Assembly (NCBI RefSeq): GCF_016798245.1
Contig: NZ_JAEUZA010000001.1
Coordinates: 1,038,221-1,102,220, forward strand
From: Alkalicoccobacillus gibsonii
Lineage (GTDB): Bacteria; Bacillota; Bacilli; Bacillales; Bacillaceae_D
Length of the DNA: 64,000 bases
Reading direction: 5' to 3'
Shown here piece by piece: positions 37,393-45,160 of the stretch (the first letter of the stretch is position 1; every line of letters starts with the position of its first letter). A program made the position numbers and the translations under genes. The notes below the pieces were generated by a model. The model was not told the DNA's origin, searched no databases, and saw only the letters and a list, made by a program, of their open reading frames with translations.

Positions 37393-38553
37393 CTATTTCA
37401 CTAGAGCTACGATTTTTTGTGCACCATCAGCCATTGAATCTGCAGCGGTGATATTTAAACCAGATTCTTTAAGAATCTTCTTACCAAGTTCAACATTTGT
37501 TCCTTCTAAACGAACAACTAATGGAATTTCAAGGCCCACTTCTTTTGTGGCTGCAATCACACCTTCAGCGATAATGTCACACTTCATGATTCCGCCAAAG
37601 ATATTAACAAAGATTCCTTTCACATTCGTATCAGATAGAATGATTTTGAATGCTTCCGTTACTTTTTCAGCCGTCGCGCCACCACCTACATCTAGGAAGT
37701 TAGCTGGATCACCACTATAATGCTTGATGATATCCATTGTAGCCATTGCCAGTCCTGCACCGTTAACCATGCAACCAATATTTCCATCTAAAGAAATATA
37801 GCTTAAATCATGCTTAGATGCTTCAATTTCTTTTACATCCTCTTCTTCTAAATCACGGAATTCAAGAATGTCTTTTTGTCTATATAATGCATTTGAGTCA
37901 AAGTTCATTTTAGCGTCAAGAGCCATTACTTTACCGTCGCCAGTTGTAACAAGCGGGTTAATTTCTGCAATGGAGCAATCTTTTTCAACAAAGACTTTGT
38001 ATAGACCAAGCATAAACTTAACAGCTTGACCAACAAGTTCTTTAGGAATATTAATGTTAAAAGCAAGACGACGAGCTTGGAAGCCTTGAAGACCTACAGC
38101 TGGATCAATGACTTCCTTGAAGATTTTTTCAGGTGTAGCCTCAGCCACTTCTTCAATTTCCGTTCCGCCTTCTTCAGAAGCCATCATAACAACGCTTGAT
38201 GTCGCGCGATCTAGAACAAGTCCAATATAGTACTCGTTTTTAATGTCGCAGCCTTCCTCAACAAGTAAGCGCTTAACTTCTTTGCCTTCAGGACCAGTTT
38301 GATGAGTCACAAGAACCTTCCCCAAAATCTCTTCTGCGTATGTACGTACTTCATCGAGATTCTTGGCGACCTTCACTCCACCAGCCTTACCACGGCCACC
38401 TGCATGGATCTGTGCTTTCACAACAGATACGCTAGAGCCTAAATCCTTCGCTGCAGAAACAGCTTCTTCTACAGAGAACGCAACCTTGCCGTTCGGAACT
38501 GCTACGCCATATTGGCGAAGAAGCTCTTTCCCTTGATACTCATGGATATTCAT
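37393..38553 (-). CDS. sucC: Succinyl-CoA synthetase beta subunit
   Basis: A 386-residue ATP-grasp subunit that confers nucleotide specificity and binds succinate. N-terminal [33 protein letters not shown] and the C-terminal [15 protein letters not shown] are diagnostic. ATG at 38553. Upstream lie an extended -10 promoter candidate and an inverted repeat (38603-38642). Confidence 0.97.
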   Translation of the reverse strand: MNIHEYQGKELLRQYGVAVPNGKVAFSVEEAVSAAKDLGSSVSVVKAQIHAGGRGKAGGVKVAKNLDEVRTYAEEILGKVLVTHQTGPEGKEVKRLLVEEGCDIKNEYYIGLVLDRATSSVVMMASEEGGTEIEEVAEATPEKIFKEVIDPAVGLQGFQARRLAFNINIPKELVGQAVKFMLGLYKVFVEKDCSIAEINPLVTTGDGKVMALDAKMNFDSNALYRQKDILEFRDLEEEDVKEIEASKHDLSYISLDGNIGCMVNGAGLAMATMDIIKHYSGDPANFLDVGGGATAEKVTEAFKIILSDTNVKGIFVNIFGGIMKCDIIAEGVIAATKEVGLEIPLVVRLEGTNVELGKKILKESGLNITAADSMADGAQKIVALVK

Positions 38554-38602
38554 TCTCTCTCCTGCCTCCTGTCGATTGCATGCGTTTGCATGCCTTTCAG
38601 AT

Positions 38603-38642
38603 TTTCACCCCAACCCGGGTGAAATTCTCTTCTATCTTAGCA
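38603..38642 (-). promoter_or_regulatory. sucC promoter region with inverted repeat
   Basis: An extended -10 TGCTAAGAT (38634-38642) lacks an obvious -35. Just downstream, TTTCACCC and GGGTGAAA (38603-38624) form an 8-bp inverted repeat with a 6-base centre, placed where a repressor or a leader hairpin could act on sucCD. Two GCATGC palindromes follow before the ribosome-binding site AGGAGG. Confidence 0.45.
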
Positions 38643-38694
38643 TTTTTTTCATGCTTGTGGGAAGCAAATCGCAATAATTTGAAAAAACCAGTGA

Positions 38695-38880
38695 TTATTT
38701 TTTTGAATTTGTCGATTTTTTCTCTTCTTGCTTTTCTTTTTCATTTTTTGATTTTGTTTTCTTTGTAAAAAGTCTACTCAATGCTTCTTTGGCATCGGTT
38801 TCTTGAGTTGATGGAAATAGTCCAAATTCACTTCCCATTTCCTCTGTATTTGTACGGTTTGTTCTCTTTTTCTCGCTCAT
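38695..38880 (-). CDS. Small hydrophilic hypothetical protein
   Basis: A 61-residue protein rich in Lys, Glu, Ser and Thr (KKTKSKNEKEKQEEKKSTNSKK at the end), with no membrane segment and no family I recognise. The ATG follows GAGGTGATGAA, a good ribosome-binding site, and it lies 26 bases after ylqH, so it is probably the last gene of the ylqG-ylqH unit. The low-complexity sequence makes the coding call less certain. Confidence 0.55.
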   Translation of the reverse strand: MSEKKRTNRTNTEEMGSEFGLFPSTQETDAKEALSRLFTKKTKSKNEKEKQEEKKSTNSKK

Positions 38881-38906
38881 TTCATCACCTCATCTATTGT
38901 TTGGTT

Positions 38907-39191
38907 TCAGTCTTCCTCAGATTGAGGTTCTTGATTCCTATCGATCCGGTAGATAAAAGCGAAAAGCTCGGCTACTACTTCATACAACTCCGTTGGAATG
39001 GTTTCATTAATCGTCAACTGACTTAATAATTCGACAAGTGTTTCGTCTTCTTGTATAGGAACATGTGAGGATTTTGCAATTCGTATTATCTCAGCTGCTG
39101 TTAATCCTTCACCCTTCGCAACAACAGTAGGAGCCTTCATTTGATCTTGTTGATATTGAAGGGCAATGGCTTTTTGATTGTCTTTATTCAT
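38907..39191 (-). CDS. ylqH: FlhB C-terminal-domain-like protein (YlqH)
   Basis: A 94-residue soluble protein that looks like the FlhB segment just after the NPTH cleavage site: KAPTVVAKGEGLTAAEIIRIAK aligns with APFVVAKGVDFSAQRIKKRAQ of FlhB at 10.6 kb, and the ends also match (VVAELFAFIYRID versus VAEVLAYVYRLK). It has no membrane part. It overlaps ylqG as ATGA. B. subtilis has ylqG-ylqH in the same place; function is unestablished. Confidence 0.88.
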   Translation of the reverse strand: MNKDNQKAIALQYQQDQMKAPTVVAKGEGLTAAEIIRIAKSSHVPIQEDETLVELLSQLTINETIPTELYEVVAELFAFIYRIDRNQEPQSEED

Positions 39192-40753
39192 ATTCGAATA
39201 TCCATCCCTTGATATGATGTTGGAACTTGCGGAGGAGTAAACGTACGATTGTCTGAGACTGGTGATTCTGTTGGCCAGGTTTTCCATGAAACAGCTGTGA
39301 ATCGATAGTCCATCTTCTCAAGGCTTTGTTTTACGATTGGTTCAAGCATTTTAATTAACGCATCTGGTCGATCTTGATGATTCGTGACTGTTACATGGAC
39401 AATTTTCTTTTGAATGGTTACTTGAACCATGGTTTCTTTTAACCGTTCAAGTTCAAGAAAAAATAGCAGTCGGCAGTTCTCTGGATCTATCGTTGTATCG
39501 TCTTGCTTTTTACCTTGCCATTGAATTATTAGATCTGTTTTCCATTCGCCTAATGTAATTGGCAGTGAAAGCATCGTTTGAACAAAAGCTGGATCAGATG
39601 ATAGCGATTGAATTTGGTGACCGGTAATGGTATGAAGAACTCGCTCTGCTTGGGTGCGAATCTCAGATGACTGACTCTCTCCCATCAATTGAACAAGAAG
39701 ACTTTTAATTGAAGGTGCAAGTGGTTGGTTTGCCACATTTGCCTCGTCCTGGTAGCCAACTAGTTGAACAAGGTTGAGAAGCTGATTTGCAAATGTCATT
39801 TGTTTTCCGTTAACAAACACGTGTGGCATTACAGTTTCTTTTACTGCTTTTTGTATAACCTGCTGCTCTATGGTAGTAGTGGGCTGCTGGATCATACTAG
39901 CCCAATTTCTATGGATCTTCGACAGATCATGCTCAGAAAGCAAGGATTGCTTGATTAAAGAGGCTTCCGTTGATACATCAGTTGGCATCCACTTTGTTAG
40001 AAATGAATCAACGGAGGAGTTTGGTGCGACACCAGGCCATTGAAGCTTAGTTAAAATAGCCATGGCTGCTTGTTTTTCAGTTGGACTGGCATTCCGATCA
40101 AGAAGGGTTTTTAGGATTTGATCAATGGGAGATTGAGTACTCGGTCCATCTGTCCGGCTAAAAAAGGCCTGCATCATTTGCGAGGATTGATTCATTGCAG
40201 AAGACGCAAGCTTTGTCTCAAGGTTCGTTAAGCCTTCAGATAGATGAGGCGACTGTGCTAAAGCTGCTAATGATTGAAAAACACCTTTTGTTAACGGAAG
40301 CTGCTGTTGAATCATTGTTCGAATGGTTTCTAAGCCTAATTGTCTTGAAATAGAGGGGTCCTTTAATAGCTGTGCCCCCTCTTTTAGTTGATCTCTTGTG
40401 AATGGAGTACCAGTGAGTTTTAAATCCTGTAATAGCATCTTACTTTCTTTACTTGTCGCAAGCTGTGTAGAATTCATTGATAATGTTTCAGTCTTTGCAC
40501 CCGCAATATCAGGTTGAACCACTTGGAGATTAGGAACGCCTTGGCCTTCTTTAACTAAGAACCAATAAGAGCTTCCAGCATTGACCATCGTTTCAAGCTT
40601 GGCAACAACGGTTGTACCGCGAATAGATAAGGCTGCCAGTTGATCTGGATAATGCTTTAAGATCTTCCCTGAAAAGAGCTGACCCGGTTTAAGCGAGAGA
40701 AGACTCTCACGATTTTGAAGTAGATTTCCGATTTGTGACACATTCTGAAACAT
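39188..40753 (-). CDS. ylqG: FliK-like protein YlqG
   Basis: A 521-residue, Gln/Leu/Ser-rich protein of unknown function. The last ~90 residues (LERLKETMVQVTIQKKIVHVTV then IVKQSLEKMDYRF) resemble the C-terminal hook-length domain of FliK by pattern; the N-terminal KPGQLFSGKILKHYPDQLAALSIRG may be a beta-barrel-like domain. ATG after GGAGAG. It is coupled to ylqH, so a FliK-like and an FlhB-C-like protein are encoded together. The link to flagella is inference. Confidence 0.8.
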   Translation of the reverse strand: MFQNVSQIGNLLQNRESLLSLKPGQLFSGKILKHYPDQLAALSIRGTTVVAKLETMVNAGSSYWFLVKEGQGVPNLQVVQPDIAGAKTETLSMNSTQLATSKESKMLLQDLKLTGTPFTRDQLKEGAQLLKDPSISRQLGLETIRTMIQQQLPLTKGVFQSLAALAQSPHLSEGLTNLETKLASSAMNQSSQMMQAFFSRTDGPSTQSPIDQILKTLLDRNASPTEKQAAMAILTKLQWPGVAPNSSVDSFLTKWMPTDVSTEASLIKQSLLSEHDLSKIHRNWASMIQQPTTTIEQQVIQKAVKETVMPHVFVNGKQMTFANQLLNLVQLVGYQDEANVANQPLAPSIKSLLVQLMGESQSSEIRTQAERVLHTITGHQIQSLSSDPAFVQTMLSLPITLGEWKTDLIIQWQGKKQDDTTIDPENCRLLFFLELERLKETMVQVTIQKKIVHVTVTNHQDRPDALIKMLEPIVKQSLEKMDYRFTAVSWKTWPTESPVSDNRTFTPPQVPTSYQGMDIRI

Positions 40754-40778
40754 CGCGTCTTCTCTCCTTTTTTCAAGT

Positions 40779-41552
40779 TCACCCTAACAGATCCTTTACA
40801 GGCTGAAAGGACCTTCTATGTATAGGGGTAACTCCTTGTTGTTTCATTGCCTCCAAATGAGTGGGCGTCCCATAACCCGAATGAGCACTAAATCCGTACC
40901 CTGGATACGTTTGATCCCAATTGCTCATGATTTGATCACGGGTAACCTTTGCAAGAACGGAAGCTGCTGCAATACTAAGGCTCTTTTGATCGCCTTTGAT
41001 TAAAGAAGTCTGCTCTATGTCGAGTGGGATGTGCATTGCATCCACTAATAAAAAGTCAGGTTCAGTAGATAATTGTTCGACCGCCAGCTTCATGGCACGT
41101 TTTGCGGCTTGGTAAATATTAATCTCATCTATCGTTTCTACGTCAACTTCTTGAATTGAAAAGGCAATGGCTTGTTTCTTAATTTCATCATAGAAAAATT
41201 CCCGCTGCTTCTTTGAGAGCTTCTTTGAGTCAGTCAGTCCAATCAATGAATGTTCAACTGGTAAGATGACCGCTGCGGCAACAACTGGACCGGCAATGGG
41301 ACCCCGACCAGCCTCATCAATCCCAGCAATGGCCTGGTAGCCTTTACGTAGAAGGTCTCGTTCATATGCTTGTATGTCTTCGTGCTGCTGTAGAGCTCGT
41401 TTGTTTTTTTCTTGCTTGCGCTCGACCTGTTCTACTAATCGTTGAACTCCCTTTCGCTTATCGACCTTCAGAATCTCTATATAGCTCTCTATTTCAGATT
41501 GAGATGCTTCTTCTAATTGTTTTTTTATGATTGATATTGATTCATTTAGCAT
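40779..41552 (-). CDS. rnhB: Ribonuclease HII
   Basis: A 257-residue enzyme removing single ribonucleotides and RNA primers from DNA. Active-site Asp-Glu are in AGIDEAGRGPIAGPV (near residue 79), and a later Asp in FLLVDAMHI. The Bacillus-type N-terminal extension (about 70 residues, SEIESYIEILKVDKRKGVQ) is present. ATG at 41552 after AGGAGAG. Confidence 0.95.
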   Translation of the reverse strand: MLNESISIIKKQLEEASQSEIESYIEILKVDKRKGVQRLVEQVERKQEKNKRALQQHEDIQAYERDLLRKGYQAIAGIDEAGRGPIAGPVVAAAVILPVEHSLIGLTDSKKLSKKQREFFYDEIKKQAIAFSIQEVDVETIDEINIYQAAKRAMKLAVEQLSTEPDFLLVDAMHIPLDIEQTSLIKGDQKSLSIAAASVLAKVTRDQIMSNWDQTYPGYGFSAHSGYGTPTHLEAMKQQGVTPIHRRSFQPVKDLLG

Positions 41553-41601
41553 AATGTCTCTCCTACTTATATCGGCTATTTCTATAATCATTTAAAGAGA
41601 A

Positions 41602-41638
41602 AAACCGCTTAAAGAGCTTACTCCTTAAACGGTTTTCG
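41602..41638 (-). terminator. Intrinsic terminator after rbgA
   Basis: AAAACCGTTTAAGGAG pairs imperfectly with CTCTTTAAGCGGTTTT, followed by TCTCTTT. It overlaps the rbgA stop codon and lies about 50 bases before rnhB. It may allow partial readthrough into rnhB. Confidence 0.7.
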
Positions 41639-42491
41639 CTTCTATGTCTGATGGTTTTTCAAGTGTAATAGCTCCGATTGTTCCAGCACGTAGCTCTCGC
41701 AAAACGGTTTCAGCTGTTTTGTCGTAGTCAATATATCCACGTTTTTGAAGAAAGCCGCGTTTCTCTCCAATTAGATCAAATAACTCTACATTATCCTCAG
41801 GTAGCTCGTCCACTTTATAACGCGCTTGTATGAATGTTGGGTATTCCTTCTTTAGATAAGTAAGGACAAATAAAGCAATATCTTGAAAATCAAGAAGCTC
41901 ATCTTTAATTGCACCCGTTGCAGCTAAGCGATAGCCTGTGAGTTGATCCTCAAATTTAGGCCATAGGATCCCTGGTGTATCCAATAACTCTAATGAAGTA
42001 CCAATCTTAATCCACTGTTGCTTTTTCGTAATACCGGGACGATCTCCAACATTTGCAGTGCGTTTAGACGCAAGACGGTTGATCAATGTAGACTTTCCAA
42101 CGTTTGGAATACCAAGTATCACCACACGAATGGCACGTGGTTTCATTCCTTTTGATTCCCATCTCTCAAATAATGGCTTAGCAAGTTCTCGGCAAGCCGC
42201 TTCAATTCGTTCTGTGCCTTGACCATTTTGTGAGTTAATAGAAATCACTGAGGCTCCATTTTCCTTAAAATATGAAGTCCACGCTTTTGTCACAGTGGGA
42301 TCAGCTAGATCGGTTTTATTTAAGAGGATTAAGCGAGGCTTTCCTTCTGCTAATTCATCAATTACTGGATTTCTAGAAGAAAGCGGGGCACGAGCATCTA
42401 ATAACTCGATGACCACATCAATAAACTTTAGTTTCTCTGTTACTTCTCGGCGAGCCTTTGCCATGTGGCCAGGATACCATTGAATCGTCAT
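41625..42491 (-). CDS. rbgA: Ribosome biogenesis GTPase RbgA (YlqF)
   Basis: A 288-residue circularly permuted GTPase: G4 (LLNKTDLAD) comes first, then G1 (GIPNVGKSTLIN) and G3 (DTPGILWP). It assists late assembly of the 50S subunit. N-terminal WYPGHMAKARRE is a family hallmark. It lies 8 bases after lepB. Confidence 0.96.
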   Translation of the reverse strand: MTIQWYPGHMAKARREVTEKLKFIDVVIELLDARAPLSSRNPVIDELAEGKPRLILLNKTDLADPTVTKAWTSYFKENGASVISINSQNGQGTERIEAACRELAKPLFERWESKGMKPRAIRVVILGIPNVGKSTLINRLASKRTANVGDRPGITKKQQWIKIGTSLELLDTPGILWPKFEDQLTGYRLAATGAIKDELLDFQDIALFVLTYLKKEYPTFIQARYKVDELPEDNVELFDLIGEKRGFLQKRGYIDYDKTAETVLRELRAGTIGAITLEKPSDIEAKTV

Positions 42492-42499
42492 GTAAACAC

Positions 42500-43057
42500 C
42501 TACTCAGTTATTTTAATATTTCGGATTGGCCAGAACGTAAGACTCGCTCCACCAATCATATCTTCTTTATGGACAGCACCAATGTCACGGCTATCCTTGC
42601 TACGTCTACGATTATCTCCCATTACAAAATAGGAATCCTCCGGTACAACAGGACCAAGTGCATGTGGTAGCTCCTCTAACGTGAAGTCACCGGTTAAAAT
42701 TTCACCTTCGTATCGCTGTTTCATCTCATCTAAAAATGGTTCAGCAACAGGTTCTTGATTAACATATAAGGTGTCATCTTTATATTCAATTTCTTCACCC
42801 GGCAAACCAATCACCCGTTTGATATAATCATTTCCTCCAGGAGCATGGAAAACCATAATATCAAAGCGTTCCGGTTCGCTCAGCTGTAACCCAATTTTAT
42901 TAACAATTAACTTATCATCCGGCTCAAGTGTTGGTTGCATGGACTCCCCATCAACAACAACAGAAGCAAACATGAAGGTTCGGATCACAAATGCTAGCAA
43001 GAGTGCAATTGCAATGGCTTTAACCCATTCCCAAGACTCTGATCGTTTTTTTTCCAT
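42500..43057 (-). CDS. lepB: Type I signal peptidase
   Basis: A 185-residue membrane protease that removes signal peptides outside the membrane. One N-terminal helix (about 16-35) precedes the catalytic Ser in DGESMQPTL and the catalytic Lys in DYIKRVIGLPG; the C-terminal box MGDNRRRSKDSRD is intact. ATG at 43057 after TTGGAGG. B. subtilis has no signal peptidase gene at this place; other Bacillaceae do. A candidate extended -10 (TGATAAAAT) lies about 60 bases upstream. Confidence 0.95.
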   Translation of the reverse strand: MEKKRSESWEWVKAIAIALLLAFVIRTFMFASVVVDGESMQPTLEPDDKLIVNKIGLQLSEPERFDIMVFHAPGGNDYIKRVIGLPGEEIEYKDDTLYVNQEPVAEPFLDEMKQRYEGEILTGDFTLEELPHALGPVVPEDSYFVMGDNRRRSKDSRDIGAVHKEDMIGGASLTFWPIRNIKITE

Positions 43058-43207
43058 GGACAGAACCTCCAACGGGCACTAGACTTTCGTATGCAGTCTT
43101 AATAGTCTTATTTTATCATATTCACCCTTTGAATAGTAATGACGAGTCTAAACCAATTAAAATTAGATTATTTAATAAATTTGTCCCTGTGCTTTTTCAA
43201 TACAAAC

Positions 43208-43243
43208 ACAAAAAGCAAATGATCCCATTTTAGAATCATTTGC
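43208..43243 (-). terminator. Intrinsic terminator after manA
   Basis: A 9-bp stem GCAAATGAT / ATCATTTGC with an 11-base loop, followed by TTTTTGTGTTT on the minus strand. It ends the sugar locus and separates it from lepB. Confidence 0.88.
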
Positions 43244-43270
43244 CTTCAAAGTTAATCTTTCGTTTTAATA

Positions 43271-44230
43271 CTACGTATGAGACACAATACATTCTGCATT
43301 CCCATGTATGGAATAGGTTGTCACTCCATAAGGTAGAATAAAATGTTGTCCTTTGCTTATTGGATATTCGATACCATCTACTTTTAATAACGCACCGCCT
43401 TCAATCACACTTACCTGCAAGAAGTCAGCTGTTAATGAAAGTGTGGCATCCCCTTGGAGATTCCAATGGTACACGTTAAAATATGGGTCCTCTACTAATT
43501 TTGTTTCTGTAAGCCCTTGAATCGTTTTCTCTTCTTGGGTAAATGTAGCATCCACATGGGGTACCTTTGTTACTTCAAGTGAGCGTTCGACATGTAACTC
43601 TCGTTCGTTCCCATTTGCATCCGTGCGATCATAATCATACACTCGGTACGTAATGTCTGAGCTTTGTTGAGTTTCAAGAATGACAATACCAGCACCAATC
43701 GCATGAATGGTACCGCTTGGCACGTACACAAAGTCACCTGCCTGAACCTTCACTCGTCTAAGAAGCTTGTCCCATTCTTTAGTATTCATTAATTGGGAGA
43801 GTTCTTCTGCACTTTGAGCATGGTGACCAAGAATTAACTCCGAATCTTCTTCCGCACTTACTACATACCAGCATTCCGTTTTTCCGTATGGAACCCCTTC
43901 TACATTTCTCGCAAACTCATCGTTCGGATGAACTTGTACAGATAAATCCTCTGCGGCATCTAAAATTTTTATTAATAACGGATATTCTTCTGTACTAGTA
44001 GATGGTTTATTAAATAGATTGCCTTCGTTTTCCCATAAATCTTTTAATGACTTCCCTGCAAACGTTCCATTTTCAACAACACTTATGCCATTTGGATGAG
44101 CAGAGATGACCCAAGCCTCACCTGTGTGTTCTGACGGAATGGTATAGCCAAATTCAGTTTGAAGCTTATTCCCGCCCCAAATTCGCTCTTGTAAAACAGG
44201 ACTTAAAAATAGTGGTTCGTGTACAGTCAT
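43271..44230 (-). CDS. manA: Mannose-6-phosphate isomerase, class I
   Basis: A 319-residue zinc cupin enzyme interconverting mannose-6-phosphate and fructose-6-phosphate. Metal ligands are visible in LSVQVHPND and YGKTECWYV, and VPSGTIHAIG follows in the second half. N-terminal LSPVLQERIWGG is typical. It is the last gene of the mannoside locus, 28 bases after the ROK kinase gene, and supplies the final step to glycolysis. Confidence 0.94.
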   Translation of the reverse strand: MTVHEPLFLSPVLQERIWGGNKLQTEFGYTIPSEHTGEAWVISAHPNGISVVENGTFAGKSLKDLWENEGNLFNKPSTSTEEYPLLIKILDAAEDLSVQVHPNDEFARNVEGVPYGKTECWYVVSAEEDSELILGHHAQSAEELSQLMNTKEWDKLLRRVKVQAGDFVYVPSGTIHAIGAGIVILETQQSSDITYRVYDYDRTDANGNERELHVERSLEVTKVPHVDATFTQEEKTIQGLTETKLVEDPYFNVYHWNLQGDATLSLTADFLQVSVIEGGALLKVDGIEYPISKGQHFILPYGVTTYSIHGNAECIVSHT

Positions 44231-44258
44231 AGTAACCCTCCAAAAAGTAATCGATCTA

Positions 44259-45128
44259 TTAAGCTATTTGTTCGTTTAGAGCTTTATACGCTAACATGAG
44301 AGCACCAGTAATTCCAGCCTGATCTCCTAGTCCTGGACTTACAATATAATTTTCTAAATCAGGTAGCGCAATATAGCCTCCATTTATCTCCGGCAAGTGC
44401 TTTCTAATCGCTTTAAAAACGGCCTCTTGATGACTAACTCCACCACCAAGGATAATCTTTTTTGGAGATAGAATTAATAGATATTGCATCATTGCCTGAG
44501 CGAGATAATATCCTTCTAACTCCCAAACTTCTTCTTTATGTGTTAGCTCAGACCCTTTTTGTCCCCAGCGTTTTTCAATAGCTGGCCCTGCTGCTAGCCC
44601 TTCAAGACAATCCTTGTGATATGGGCAAACGCCTTCAAATGAATCTTCTGGATGTTTGCGTATGAGAATATGCCCCATCTCTGGATGAGATAAGCCTTGA
44701 AGCAGATGACCTTGCATCACTGCCCCTGCTCCAACTCCTGTTCCTACAGTAATATATAAACAGCTATCAAGCCCTTTTGCTGCGCCAAACGTAGCTTCAC
44801 CCAGTGCAGCGGCATTTACATCTGTATTAAAGCCGATTGGAATAGGAAACTCTTTTTTTAATTCTTGAACGATCGGATAGTCTTTCCACGCTGTTTTTGG
44901 TGTGGATGTAATGCTTCCATAGCTTGGACTATCCTGGTCAATATCAATCGGTCCAAATGAGCCAACACCCATTGCCGTTATTTGATATTGTTTAAAAAAA
45001 GCAATGACTTCTTTCATTGTTTCAGAGGGAACCGTTGTTGGAATGGTTACTTTATCAATTATTTTTCCTGTTTCATCCCCAACTGCACAAACAAACTTTG
45101 TACCTCCAGCTTCAATTGCTGCTAACAT
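44259..45128 (-). CDS. ROK-family sugar kinase (fructokinase-like)
   Basis: A 289-residue kinase of the ROK group, closest in appearance to B. subtilis GmuE/YdhR. ATP-binding AAIEAGGTKFVCAVG is at the N-terminus; the ROK signature and zinc-binding residues are in HPEDSFEGVCPYHKDCLEGLA. ATG at 45128 after GGGAGAG. It probably phosphorylates free fructose or mannose; the substrate is not settled by sequence. Neighbour of manA, as in other mannan/mannoside loci. Confidence 0.9.
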   Translation of the reverse strand: MLAAIEAGGTKFVCAVGDETGKIIDKVTIPTTVPSETMKEVIAFFKQYQITAMGVGSFGPIDIDQDSPSYGSITSTPKTAWKDYPIVQELKKEFPIPIGFNTDVNAAALGEATFGAAKGLDSCLYITVGTGVGAGAVMQGHLLQGLSHPEMGHILIRKHPEDSFEGVCPYHKDCLEGLAAGPAIEKRWGQKGSELTHKEEVWELEGYYLAQAMMQYLLILSPKKIILGGGVSHQEAVFKAIRKHLPEINGGYIALPDLENYIVSPGLGDQAGITGALMLAYKALNEQIA

Positions 45129-45160
45129 GCTGCACTCTCCCAACTCTTTAGATATCTAGC

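Noticed and set aside
38574-38592. Two GCATGC palindromes upstream of sucC as an operator
   Set aside because: Short six-base palindromes next to each other are easily due to chance; kept only as a note in the sucC promoter entry.
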